Shown: positions 43,834 to 52,829, numbered from the stretch's first letter. The stretch: DNA of 64,000 bases from Chitinophaga sp. 180180018-3 (GCF_037893185.1 NZ_CP140772.1:248001-312000); one strand, 5' to 3'. Made by a program: numbers and translations. Notes: generated by a model from the sequence alone, not told the origin.

Positions 43834-44724
43834 ATGAAGCATGCTTACGTATTTCCGGGTCAGGGTTCCCAGTTCCCGGGTATGGGTAAAAATCTGTATG
43901 AGACAAATGAAAAAGCTAAAGCCCTGTTCGAGCAGGCAAATGATATTTTAGGCTTTCGTATTTCTGATATTATGTTCAATGGTACTGAGGAAGATCTGAA
44001 GCAGACAAAGGTAACACAGCCTGCAGTATTTCTGCATGCAGTCATTGCTTTCCTGTGCACAGAGCATTCCCGGCCGGATATGGTAGCAGGGCATTCACTG
44101 GGCGAATTTTCGGGCCTGGTAGCAAACGGTGTATTATCATTCGAAGATGCTTTAAAGCTGGTGGCTATCCGTGCCAATGCTATGCAGAAAGCGTGCGAAG
44201 TACAGCCATCCACCATGGCAGCTGTATTGGCGCTGGATGATGCAAAAGTGGAAGAAATTTGTGCCGCTGTTACTGCGGAAATCGGTGAGATTGTAGTGCC
44301 TGCAAATTATAATTGTCCCGGACAGCTGGTGATTTCCGGTTCTGTCAAAGGTGTGGAGATCGCTTGTGAAAGAATGAAAGCTGCTGGTGCCAAGAGGGCA
44401 TTGATACTCCCTGTTGGCGGTGCTTTCCACTCTCCGTTGATGGCCCCTGCCAGAGAAGAACTGCAGGCCGCGATTAATGCAACCACTTTCAACACGCCAT
44501 CCTGCCCGGTATACCAGAACGTAGTAGCAGCTGCTGTTACGGAACCTGCACAGATCCGGGAAAACCTGATCAATCAGCTTACGGGTGCCGTAAAATGGAC
44601 GCAGTCCGTTCAGGCAATGATTGCCGACGGCGCCGGTGAATTCACCGAAGTAGGCCCGGGAAAAGTATTACAGGGACTGGTGCAGAAGATAGATAAGACT
44701 GCGGCGGTGAATGGAATAAACTAA
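43834..44724 (+). CDS. fabD: Malonyl-CoA:ACP transacylase FabD
   Basis: FabD loads malonate onto acyl carrier protein for fatty-acid synthesis. The 296-residue product has the oxyanion loop FPGQGSQFPGMG (7-18), nucleophile Ser88 in GHSLGEFSG and catalytic His199 in GAFHSPLM. It is flanked on both sides by very long inverted repeats. fabH lies 7 kb away on the other strand. Confidence 0.96.
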   Translation: MKHAYVFPGQGSQFPGMGKNLYETNEKAKALFEQANDILGFRISDIMFNGTEEDLKQTKVTQPAVFLHAVIAFLCTEHSRPDMVAGHSLGEFSGLVANGVLSFEDALKLVAIRANAMQKACEVQPSTMAAVLALDDAKVEEICAAVTAEIGEIVVPANYNCPGQLVISGSVKGVEIACERMKAAGAKRALILPVGGAFHSPLMAPAREELQAAINATTFNTPSCPVYQNVVAAAVTEPAQIRENLINQLTGAVKWTQSVQAMIADGAGEFTEVGPGKVLQGLVQKIDKTAAVNGIN

Positions 44725-44727
44725 AGC

Positions 44728-44840
44728 AATTAAGGATTAGGAATATAGAAAGAAGAATGCCAGCAGAGATAGCACCGATATGATTTTCGCGTTTACTATC
44801 TCTGCTGGCATTCTTCTTTCTATATTCCTAATCCTTAATT
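44728..44840. repeat. 45-bp perfect inverted repeat filling the fabD-acetyltransferase gap
   Basis: The left arm 44728-44772 and right arm 44796-44840 are perfect reverse complements over 45 bp, with a 23-nt spacer. The repeat starts 3 nt after the fabD stop and ends 2 nt before the stop of the convergent acetyltransferase gene, so it occupies the entire intergenic space. Its outer part (AATTAAGGATTAGGAAT) resembles the TTAATTCTTAA words at 11229-11308 and near 26493. It is far longer than an ordinary terminator. Confidence 0.97.
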
Positions 44841-44842
44841 AT

Positions 44843-45700
44843 TCAAAGCTTCAGCTCCATTTCATACTGCGAAAGATATTGTTCCAGTCCTGCGGACTGA
44901 AGGAACTGGCTAATTTCAGGGAAATTTTCATCGATATTGATGATCGTCATCGGGCCGTTGACCTTGTCGGCAGCATATTGCAGCAGCGCAGTACCTATAC
45001 CTTTTCTGCGGAAACCGGGGTGTACAGCAATATTCCTGATTCGCCGGGTGTCTTTATGAACACTGATGAAACCCACCGTTTGTCCCTCAATAGCGGCCTC
45101 CCAGGTAGCTGTGTAAGGCGCTTCCCTCCTGATACTGCTTATGGTGTTCGACCAGGTAGGTGTCATATCCATAAATGCGGCCAGGGTGCCCCAGTCGGGT
45201 GCGTTGTTGGGTTGGATGCTGATACCCGCGTCTTTATTGGATGGCAGTTTTCCTACAGTACCTTTAAATGAGTGGATTGTGCGTATCTTTTCAAAGCCGG
45301 TATTGGTATATGCCTTGATGGCGGGCAGGTTGGTGCTGATCACCTCCAGTATGATCCTGCGTATGCCATTTTGCTGGTATACCGGTATGAAACGATCGTA
45401 CATTTTTTGCACGAGGTGCTGGCCGCGGTAGTCCGATATTACACCGGTTCCCCCGTTATATAGTACTGCAGGCCTTTCTTTATTATCGACTGCATGCAGT
45501 ATAAAGCCCCCCAGTTTATCTCCGGCATAGGCTCCGATGGAATAATTGCGTTGCAGGTTTTCTCCCTGTATCTTTTGTTCCAGTATGGAAGGAGTCAGGT
45601 GCAGCGGCACTATATAGTCACTGAAGGCAGCGTTGAATGTATTACAAAGCTCCAGGGTAGTCACATGTTCGAGCGTGCGGAAGTCCTGTATGAAAATCAT
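44843..45700 (-). CDS. Tandem-GNAT acetyltransferase
   Basis: This 285-residue protein has two GNAT-fold halves. The N-terminal half (about 1-150) has GVISDYRGQHLVQKMYD followed by NLPAIKAYTNTGFEKIR. The C-terminal half (about 165-285) has IAVHPGFRRKGIGTALLQYA, the canonical acetyl-CoA loop (RxxGxG). The acyl-CoA loop in the first half reads RGQHL and is degenerate, so only the second half may bind acetyl-CoA. The substrate is unknown. It is convergent with fabD. Confidence 0.85.
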   Translation of the reverse strand: MIFIQDFRTLEHVTTLELCNTFNAAFSDYIVPLHLTPSILEQKIQGENLQRNYSIGAYAGDKLGGFILHAVDNKERPAVLYNGGTGVISDYRGQHLVQKMYDRFIPVYQQNGIRRIILEVISTNLPAIKAYTNTGFEKIRTIHSFKGTVGKLPSNKDAGISIQPNNAPDWGTLAAFMDMTPTWSNTISSIRREAPYTATWEAAIEGQTVGFISVHKDTRRIRNIAVHPGFRRKGIGTALLQYAADKVNGPMTIINIDENFPEISQFLQSAGLEQYLSQYEMELKL

Positions 45701-45771
45701 AATCTAATGGTATGTTACCAATATTAATGATGATTAGTGACATGCCCTCCGGGAATGTTATGAACGGAAAG

Positions 45772-46239
45772 TTATTTTAAATCTATGCTGACATTGATCC
45801 ATTCCGGATCGAATTTATCAGTATATTTTTTATAGAAGTTAATGGCAGGAGTATTCCATTCCAGCACCTGAAAAACAATGCCGCTGAATGCTTTTTCCCT
45901 GGCTTCTTCCAGCAATGCCTCAAACAATAACTTACCGATCCCTTTTCCCCTCCATTGTTCAGTAACAATGATATCTTCGAGGTACATACGGCAGCCTTTC
46001 CAGGTGGAATAGCGTACATAATACAGTGCAGCTCCCTGTATCTTTTCCTGCCCGTTCTCCTGCGTGGTAGCTACAAATCCTTTCCATACAGGGGATGGGC
46101 CGAAGCCCGCATTTTCGAAGTGGTCCGGTGTTACTGTTACTTCTTCAACGGCATTTTCATATTCAGCCAGTTCCCTGATGAGCTCCATTAATCGCGGGCA
46201 ATCTTCTTTTCGTGCAACCCTTACTGTTATATCTGCCAT
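45772..46239 (-). CDS. GNAT acetyltransferase, diamine acetyltransferase-like
   Basis: The 155-residue single-domain GNAT has the acetyl-CoA loop QWRGKGIGKLL (about 94-104). The surrounding sequence (LIRELAEYE, STWKGCRMYLEDIIV, LEWNTPAINFYKKY) resembles spermidine/spermine or thialysine acetyltransferases. Polyamine or related amine substrates are therefore plausible but not shown. It lies 71 nt upstream of the tandem-GNAT gene on the same strand. The gap on its other side (46240-46448) shows no clear element. Confidence 0.85.
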   Translation of the reverse strand: MADITVRVARKEDCPRLMELIRELAEYENAVEEVTVTPDHFENAGFGPSPVWKGFVATTQENGQEKIQGAALYYVRYSTWKGCRMYLEDIIVTEQWRGKGIGKLLFEALLEEAREKAFSGIVFQVLEWNTPAINFYKKYTDKFDPEWINVSIDLK

Positions 46240-46448
46240 AGTAATGAATATTTGTTTGCAGGGACAAGTGTAATGAATTGCCCGTCTGTATCCGGTGCAA
46301 AATAATCAAAATTGTCCTAATCTGTTTGCCGGCTCAGCCCCGGGGCACTATCGGCGTGGGAAGTCATGATAAATATCGTATGCCAAAATGAAAAACAATA
46401 TTGTAATTTGTAGGATGTTTAGGGTAAAACAGTTTTAACTTTCGGTAC

Positions 46449-46940
46449 ATGAAAAATTTGTTGCTGCATTATGCTGCTTATAACCACTGGGCAAACCAGC
46501 AGCTGGTGAAAGTATTGCTGAAACTGAAGGAAGAGCAGCTCGACAGGGACCTCGGCGGGGGCTTGTCTACACTGAGGGCAGGGGTATATTATCTCTGGTC
46601 GGCGGAGTACTGCTGGTATGAGCGGTTGCAGCTGACGGAGAAAGCAGCAGATCCGTCGGAAGGCTTTGAAGGTACTTTGGCCGACGCCTGCGCCGAATGG
46701 CTGAAACAATCGTTGCTGTTGGAGAAATGGGTGGAAAAAGCTACCCTCGTGAAACTGGATCACACCATCGCTTTTACTCAGAAAAAGAGTGAGCATTATA
46801 AAATGCCGGTACAGGATGTTATTATGGAGATGTGTAATAATAGTACTTTCTACCGGGGGCAACTTGTATATATGTTGGAACAATTAGGAGTCAGCAGGAT
46901 CCCTGTGATATCGTTCGGCCGGTTTAAGCCCAAAAAATAG
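46449..46940 (+). CDS. DinB-fold protein lacking the metal ligands
   Basis: The 163-residue protein has the DinB four-helix layout: YNHWANQQLVKVL at the N terminus, a second helix with LWSAEYCWYERL and the C-terminal STFYRGQLVYML. In metal-binding members three His residues appear in Hxxx(A)E..W, NHS and HRGQ. Here they are Tyr48, Asn129 and Tyr133, so a metal site is unlikely. Function is unknown; it could be a structural or thiol-independent relative. The Nudix-type regulator gene follows 46 nt downstream. Confidence 0.75.
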   Translation: MKNLLLHYAAYNHWANQQLVKVLLKLKEEQLDRDLGGGLSTLRAGVYYLWSAEYCWYERLQLTEKAADPSEGFEGTLADACAEWLKQSLLLEKWVEKATLVKLDHTIAFTQKKSEHYKMPVQDVIMEMCNNSTFYRGQLVYMLEQLGVSRIPVISFGRFKPKK

Positions 46941-46986
46941 GTGGATTTTATTATTTTTATCTGATTTTCTGCGTTAAAGTTCCTAT

Positions 46987-47682
46987 ATGAATGCTGCATC
47001 TTTTTATGCAAAAGCCCCGAAACACCTGGTGGCAGTAGATTGTATCATCTTTGGTTTTGATGAAGGACGCCTGAAGTTACTGATCATGCAAAGGAAAGTA
47101 GCTCCAATGGAGGGGGAATGGTCGTTAGTGGGAGGATTTGTTCAGGAGGAGGAAAGTACCGATGAAGCGGCCGCGCGGGTGTTGGAGCTCACTACCGGGC
47201 TGAATGATATTTATATGAACCAGCTGCGCTGTTATGGCGAAGTAAAACGTGATTCCGGCGCCAGGGTTATTTCAGTGGCTTATTATGCGCTTATACGTAT
47301 TCCGAATCACGATAAGCCGCTGGCCAGGGAACATGGCGCACACTGGCTGGAACTGCATGAAATTCCCGAACTAATCTTCGATCACCGGAAAATGATCGAA
47401 GACGCACTGGAAGCGCTGCGTAACAACGCACAATTCCACCCCATCGGCTTCGAGCTCTTGCCGGAGAAATTTACCCTCTCCCAACTCCGTAGCCTCTATG
47501 AAGAAATTTACCGAAAAACACTTGATAAACGCAATTTCCGCAAGAAGATTCTATCATTGGATGTAATGGAAAAACTGGAGGAAAAAGATAAGACTTCCTC
47601 CAAGAAAGGAGCCCACTTATACAGATTTGACCCGGAAAAGTATGATGCCCTGAAACGTAAAGGGCTGGTATTCGAGATCTGA
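46987..47682 (+). CDS. NrtR/AraR-like regulator: degenerate Nudix domain plus winged helix
   Basis: Residues 10-140 of this 231-residue protein form a Nudix domain with GGFVQEEESTDEAA at the start of the box. The catalytic REUxEE part reads RVLELTT (64-70): Arg is kept, but the Glu residues are Val65, Leu68 and Thr69, so hydrolysis is unlikely. The C-terminal part (about 150-231: LPEKFTLSQLRSLYEEI, then NFRKKILSLD) is the winged-helix domain of NrtR-type regulators. Bacteroidota members include sugar regulators such as AraR. The effector here is unknown. Confidence 0.82.
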   Translation: MNAASFYAKAPKHLVAVDCIIFGFDEGRLKLLIMQRKVAPMEGEWSLVGGFVQEEESTDEAAARVLELTTGLNDIYMNQLRCYGEVKRDSGARVISVAYYALIRIPNHDKPLAREHGAHWLELHEIPELIFDHRKMIEDALEALRNNAQFHPIGFELLPEKFTLSQLRSLYEEIYRKTLDKRNFRKKILSLDVMEKLEEKDKTSSKKGAHLYRFDPEKYDALKRKGLVFEI

Positions 47683-47756
47683 GTTCTAAAATGAATAAAA
47701 TGGATGAAAGCGGGAACTGTAAATAAAATTATTTTACAGGTTGTTTAATCCCCTTT

Positions 47757-49682
47757 ATGTTGTGTTTGCGTTACGCAGGCCTCTATAGCCTTTTTTTGAT
47801 TTCACATTCTTTATGTGCCCAGTATAATAGCAATATTACTGCAACGAAGAATGCGTTATCACATATAACGGACAGTACAGCTTATGTGGACGCCCTGAAC
47901 CGGCTTTCGCTATGGTATCTTCCCTGTCAGCTCGACAGCAGCGGGCAATATGCCCGGATGGCGAAGAATATCGCGGAACGCATCGGGTACGACAAGGGGC
48001 AGCGTGAATCCTTACGATCTGTAGGACGCTATTATGCGCTAAGGCCACATCGTTATTTATCCTACCTTTTTTACGACAATGCCCTGAATGCCTGCCGGGC
48101 CGCCGGAGACTCAGCAGGTGTTGCTTCCGTGCTGATGAACATCGGCCTTTACTTTCAGTATGAAGGAAAATTGCGGGAAGCAAAGGATTTCCTGACCCGT
48201 TCCCTGAATATCGTTACAGACCTCCATCTGGATTCCCTGCGGGCCTGGGTACTGGTGAATTATTACACAGTCAATGAATCAGATTCGGCCACACTGCCGT
48301 CTGCACAACAGGCGTTACAGCAGGCAGAAGTACTTACGCAAAAGTACGCCGACCAACTTGGACTGATATATACGCGCCTGTTCCGGGATCATGAAGAACA
48401 GCGGGCAGGACGCATGGATAAAGCTATCAGCGATTTGAAAGCAATAACACTGCAGGCCGACAGCATCGGGTTGAACTATGTTGCGATGTATGCCAGTACC
48501 CTGGTGGCGTATTACCAGGTAGCATTGCGGCAGGCAGATTCGCTGGTATATCAACGGAAGGCTGTAGACTATGCAGCAGCCGGTGGATATACCGGGTTGG
48601 TATTACCAGTGATCAATGCCTTGTATCACCACTATCAGCATATCGGAGATACAAAGGAAGCTGCAAAATACAGCCGTCTTGCACTGAGAGTAATGGTACA
48701 GCAACAGGACGACATGGTGGCCGGAGAAGCGGATTACCTGTCGTACGCCTTTGGGGATGAATGGATGGATTCGATGCGAATTCAGCAACAGACCCAACAC
48801 CAGCAACTAACGAAAAGCAAGAGTATTAACCGGTTCTGGTTTTTCCAGATACTCATTATTACCGCTATCGCGGTGTTGTTAACGGTAATGCTGGCTTATT
48901 TTATCCGTGCCTACCGGCTTTCTCATAAGAATGCCGCACGGATGGCCGATCTGCAGGCAGAAATCGCTAAAGGTAACCAGGCATTGCAAGACAATGATGA
49001 TTTCAAGAACAAGCTTATTTCCATGATCGCGCATGATTTCCGGACGCCGTTGTATAATATCGTCAATATCACCGGATTCATTGACGAACAGGCGCTTTCC
49101 GTTACCGATGCGGCTAATATGATACTGGAGGTGGAGCGTACGGCGGCATCAAGTCTTAATGTATTTGAGGAAATATTAAGATGGATAAGGACACAGCTGT
49201 CTGGTTTTATCTATTACCCGCAGCGGTTCCTGCTGATGGATATGATGAAAACCACTATTTATAATCTGCAACACCTGGTTGCTGCAAAAGATATCAGCAT
49301 TGTTACCGACATTCCGGAAGATACCATCATTTGGGGGGACTATGAGATGCTGCAATTCATTCATCGGAATTTTTTGCATAATGCAATCAAGTTCTCACCA
49401 GACAGCGGACTGATCACCATCAAAGCCACACGTGAAGCAGGCTGGCTTACAGTGTCAGTTACCGACGAGGGTGCCGGCATTGATGCCGGTGTATTACCTT
49501 CTCTCTTTAATTGGAGCAGCAGTGCGTATGAGCAGGAGCGTACCGGCAAAGGGGCTGGCGTGGCCCTCATTATCTGTAAAGATTTTATAGATAAGATGAA
49601 TGGGAGGATAAATGCAGAAAACAACCGGGAAGAAGGCAGCACCTTTTATTATCAGCTGCCTGAAGTACCAAAAAAGGGATAG
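47757..49682 (+). CDS. TPR-containing sensor histidine kinase
   Basis: The 641-residue protein has a signal peptide (about 1-21), a periplasmic TPR-like helical region (about 40-330), one transmembrane helix (about 360-383), a short coiled coil, a HisKA domain with phospho-acceptor His426 (IAHDFRTPL) and a HATPase domain: N box HNAIKFSP (541-548), G1 DEGAGID (570-576) and G2 GKGAGVAL (597-604). It appears catalytically complete. No response regulator or regulator domain is encoded nearby, so its partner lies elsewhere. A paralogue follows 1 nt downstream. Confidence 0.88.
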   Translation: MLCLRYAGLYSLFLISHSLCAQYNSNITATKNALSHITDSTAYVDALNRLSLWYLPCQLDSSGQYARMAKNIAERIGYDKGQRESLRSVGRYYALRPHRYLSYLFYDNALNACRAAGDSAGVASVLMNIGLYFQYEGKLREAKDFLTRSLNIVTDLHLDSLRAWVLVNYYTVNESDSATLPSAQQALQQAEVLTQKYADQLGLIYTRLFRDHEEQRAGRMDKAISDLKAITLQADSIGLNYVAMYASTLVAYYQVALRQADSLVYQRKAVDYAAAGGYTGLVLPVINALYHHYQHIGDTKEAAKYSRLALRVMVQQQDDMVAGEADYLSYAFGDEWMDSMRIQQQTQHQQLTKSKSINRFWFFQILIITAIAVLLTVMLAYFIRAYRLSHKNAARMADLQAEIAKGNQALQDNDDFKNKLISMIAHDFRTPLYNIVNITGFIDEQALSVTDAANMILEVERTAASSLNVFEEILRWIRTQLSGFIYYPQRFLLMDMMKTTIYNLQHLVAAKDISIVTDIPEDTIIWGDYEMLQFIHRNFLHNAIKFSPDSGLITIKATREAGWLTVSVTDEGAGIDAGVLPSLFNWSSSAYEQERTGKGAGVALIICKDFIDKMNGRINAENNREEGSTFYYQLPEVPKKG

Positions 49683-49683
49683 C

Positions 49684-51627
49684 ATGAGTGGTTTGGCACC
49701 CTATAAGCGTGCGGGTTACAGAATACTGGTGATCATTGTGCTGATTGCCGGTGGATGCTGCTGTGGTTGCCAGAAGGCTCGCTGCCAGCAATCTCAGTTA
49801 CCTGTATTATTAAAGGAGCTGGCATCCACGCAGGATAGCGGGAAGTATGTGCTAATGCTGGGGAAGGTGGGTACGTTTTACATGACGACGAATATCGACA
49901 GCAGCTTCTTTTATGCGGTGAAGGAATATGAAATGGCCAGCCGCTTACAGGATAAAAGAGGTTTGGCGGATGCTTACGACCTCATGAGCTGTTGTTATAT
50001 ATTGCGAACGGATTTCAACATTGGGGGTTTCTATTGTTATAAAGCATTGCAATTACATAAGAGTCTGGCCGACAGTGCCCGCATTGTTCTTACGTTAAAC
50101 GACATCTATATATCTTACCTTAACCAGGGCCGGCCTGAAGAAGCAAATAATTACTTTTATGAAGCGTTTCATATGGCGTCGCGCCTGCCGCCGGAGAATG
50201 ATTCTGTATACTCCATATTGTTGATAAACTATGCCATACGCTTTCATGCAGATACAACCCGTAAGGATTCCGTACAATGGGCGCTGCGGCAGGCTGGTGT
50301 TATAAGCCGGAAATATCCTTACAATAGGGTATCGTTGTATGTAGATACCTACCAGGCCGATACCCTGGTGAAACAGGGCCGTGGTAACGAGGCGGAAGCC
50401 AGAATCAATGAACTGGGCGATGAGGCGCTGCAGAGAGGAATGCCGTTTGTGGCCATGGAGATTTACAGCCATGTAGAGGAGTACCGTCAAATGGGATACG
50501 AGGCTGATTCCACTTATTACAGGGAACTTACTTTCGGGCTTGCAAGAAAGGCCGGTTGTCCGGAACTGGTATTGCCGGCACTTGTAGGTTTAGTAGATTA
50601 TTACCATCAACAGGGAAACCGGGAAAAGGAAAATTATTATAGCGGAGAGATTATGAAAATGGCCGTGAAGCCCCGGTTTCAGCAGAAACGTGATAATGTG
50701 AATTACATTAATTTCTTCCTCAAACAGCAATCACTCCATAAGCTTGCGACAAGAATACAACAACAGCAGAAAGAGCTGGAGCGGGCAAGATCAGAGAAGA
50801 TATATAAGCTGCAAATAGCAGCGGGGTTGATTGTGATAGTGATCCTCCTGTTAATACTGCTTTTCGTCAGGCATCGCCAATACCGGGTTTCACAGGCCCA
50901 TGAAAAAATGATGGCGGCCGGATATGCTGCCATCTCCCTCAGGAATGTAACATTAAAGGCGAACGACGAATTTAAGAATAAGCTGATAGCAGTTATCGCC
51001 AATGAGTTCAGAGCACCTTTGCATTATATTTCCGATGCTGCCCTGCAGCTTGGCTCGAAGGATATAGATCAGCCATCCATGGCGGCCCTGATCAGGAAAA
51101 TTGCTATTGTTTCAGGAAATACGCTGTCGGTATTCGATAATATCCTGAAATGGATTGCTCTGCAGCTCTCGGGTTTTAAATATCAGCCGGTCAGCTGTAA
51201 GCTAAACGACATTCTCCGGGAAGTGACAAAAGCACTAACCCCGGTGGCAGCAGAGAAAATGCTGACGATAGTGAATCAGGCGCCGGAAAATATTGTTGTT
51301 TGTAGCGACCGGGAGATGTTGAAAATGGTGGTGTTGCACCTGGTACGTCTTTCAATAGGGTTTACGCAGCCGGCAACGTTGTTGGTCATTACCTCGTGGG
51401 TGACAGGGGAAAGAACTTTCATACGGATCACGGCAGATACAGGAGATAACTTAACAACAATCCTGAAATCATTATCGAGATGGCAGGACGATATGCATGC
51501 CCTGACACTGGCTATTGTCAGGGATTTTGTGGAAAAGATGAATGGCACCACCACGGTGACCGAATCAGCCGGGAAATACCTGGTTTTTACCATCGATTTT
51601 CCCGGTATGCCCACGTCTGTTGCATAA
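49684..51627 (+). CDS. Degenerate paralogous histidine-kinase-like protein (pseudokinase)
   Basis: It has the same layout as the gene before it: N-terminal export segment, TPR-like region (about 45-355), transmembrane helix (about 377-395), HisKA-like and HATPase-like domains. The start ATG 49684 leaves a 1-nt gap to the previous stop; a longer frame from 49612 overlaps it. The H-box reads IANEFRAPL, so the phospho-acceptor is Asn440 (codon AAT at 51001-51003). The N-box has become LVRLSIGFT and the G1 box ADTGDN, so both phosphotransfer and ATP binding look lost. Five Cys cluster near residues 25-34. The frame is intact over 648 codons, arguing for a retained function. Confidence 0.82.
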   Translation: MSGLAPYKRAGYRILVIIVLIAGGCCCGCQKARCQQSQLPVLLKELASTQDSGKYVLMLGKVGTFYMTTNIDSSFFYAVKEYEMASRLQDKRGLADAYDLMSCCYILRTDFNIGGFYCYKALQLHKSLADSARIVLTLNDIYISYLNQGRPEEANNYFYEAFHMASRLPPENDSVYSILLINYAIRFHADTTRKDSVQWALRQAGVISRKYPYNRVSLYVDTYQADTLVKQGRGNEAEARINELGDEALQRGMPFVAMEIYSHVEEYRQMGYEADSTYYRELTFGLARKAGCPELVLPALVGLVDYYHQQGNREKENYYSGEIMKMAVKPRFQQKRDNVNYINFFLKQQSLHKLATRIQQQQKELERARSEKIYKLQIAAGLIVIVILLLILLFVRHRQYRVSQAHEKMMAAGYAAISLRNVTLKANDEFKNKLIAVIANEFRAPLHYISDAALQLGSKDIDQPSMAALIRKIAIVSGNTLSVFDNILKWIALQLSGFKYQPVSCKLNDILREVTKALTPVAAEKMLTIVNQAPENIVVCSDREMLKMVVLHLVRLSIGFTQPATLLVITSWVTGERTFIRITADTGDNLTTILKSLSRWQDDMHALTLAIVRDFVEKMNGTTTVTESAGKYLVFTIDFPGMPTSVA

Positions 51628-51673
51628 AAAAAGCTATCAGATATATCCCCCATAAGAGGGAATATCAGATAGC
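51626..51673 (-). terminator. Intrinsic terminator after fabH
   Basis: On the minus strand a long stem (outer arms 51662-51673 with 51633-51644, one A-A mismatch, plus inner GGGA/TCCC) is followed by seven T (plus-strand A 51626-51632). It overlaps the end of the convergent kinase-like gene's 3' flank and may also block read-through from it. Confidence 0.8.
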
Positions 51674-51699
51674 CTTGCTATATATTTTAAGCCAGGGGC

Positions 51700-52710
51700 T
51701 TATTTTCCTACTTTATCACCGTCGTAAGCCCAGCGGATATAGCTTGCGCCCCAGGTGAAACCACCACCAAAGGCAGCCATCAGCAGGTTATCGCCTTTTT
51801 TGAGTTGCTTTTCATAATCCCAGAGGCATAATGGAATAGTACCGGCAGTGGTATTACCATACCGTTGAATATTCATCATTACTTTTTCGTCCGGCAGGTT
51901 GATATATTGGGAAGTGGCAGCAATGATACGTTTGTTGGCCTGGTGAGGTACCAGCCAGGCAATATCATTAGCAACAAGATTATTGCGTGTCAACACATCC
52001 TTCGCGGCTTGTGCCATGTTGGAAACAGCGTATTTGAATACCATCTTGCCTTCCTGGTAAACGTAATGTTCACGGGCATTCACGGTTTCAATGCTGGCTG
52101 GTTTTACAGAGCCACCGGCTTTCATGTGCAGGTACTCACGGCCATGTCCGTCACTTTTCAGGATGCTGTCCAGCAGCCCGTATCCTTCTGTATTAGGTTC
52201 CAGCAGTACGCCGGCGCCACCATCTCCGAAGATAATACAGGTGGTTCTGTCGGTATAATCAATAATAGAGCTCATTTTATCCGCGCCTATTACCATTACT
52301 TTCTTGTAACGGCCACTTTCAATAAAGCGGGCGCCCGTGTCAAGTGCATATAAGAAACCAGAGCAGGCAGCGCTGATATCGAATCCAAAGGCATTTTTGG
52401 CGCCGATTTTATCGGTTACCACATTGGCAGTAGCCGGAAATGTCATGTCCGGAGTTACAGTGGCCACGATGAGCAGATCAATTTCTTCAGGAGAGATACC
52501 TCTCTTCCTGCAGATCTCTAACGCAACCGGTACACATAGGTCGGACGTTCCTCTCCCTTCTCCCTTCAGTATTCTTCTCTCCGAAATCCCCGTCCGGGTG
52601 AGTATCCATTCGTCGGTCGTATCTACTAATTTTTCTAACTCCTGGTTGGTTAGCACGTAGTCGGGAACATACCCACCCACCGCTGTAATGGCGGCCGTTA
52701 TTTTATTCAT
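51700..52710 (-). CDS. fabH: Beta-ketoacyl-ACP synthase III FabH
   Basis: FabH condenses acyl-CoA with malonyl-ACP to begin fatty-acid synthesis and, in Bacteroidota, sets branched-chain primer use. The 336-residue product has the triad Cys116 (ISAACSGFL), His256 (VPHQANKR) and Asn286 (QRYGNTTAG). The N terminus ITAVGGYVPDYVLTN is typical. It is divergent from ruvA across 189 nt. Confidence 0.96.
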   Translation of the reverse strand: MNKITAAITAVGGYVPDYVLTNQELEKLVDTTDEWILTRTGISERRILKGEGRGTSDLCVPVALEICRKRGISPEEIDLLIVATVTPDMTFPATANVVTDKIGAKNAFGFDISAACSGFLYALDTGARFIESGRYKKVMVIGADKMSSIIDYTDRTTCIIFGDGGAGVLLEPNTEGYGLLDSILKSDGHGREYLHMKAGGSVKPASIETVNAREHYVYQEGKMVFKYAVSNMAQAAKDVLTRNNLVANDIAWLVPHQANKRIIAATSQYINLPDEKVMMNIQRYGNTTAGTIPLCLWDYEKQLKKGDNLLMAAFGGGFTWGASYIRWAYDGDKVGK

Positions 52711-52799
52711 ATAAACTAAATATGTGTTTAAAACGAGGCGTAAAAATACGATATAAACGAATATTTCCTAAAAAACTAGCATATGATCAATATAAAGGA

Positions 52800-52829
52800 T
52801 TGACAATCCGCCAAAAGTTAGCATCTTTG
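52800..52829 (+). promoter_or_regulatory. Probable ruvA(-sprA) promoter
   Basis: A -33 TTG (52800-52802, in TTGACA), a 19-nt spacer and a -7 CATCTTTG (52822-52829; one mismatch to TAnnTTTG) predict a transcript start near 52835, about 65 nt before the ruvA ATG. Confidence 0.5.

Noticed and set aside
44780..45271. 163-residue plus-strand ORF after fabD
   Set aside because: It starts in the spacer of the 45-bp inverted repeat and continues antisense to the acetyltransferase gene.
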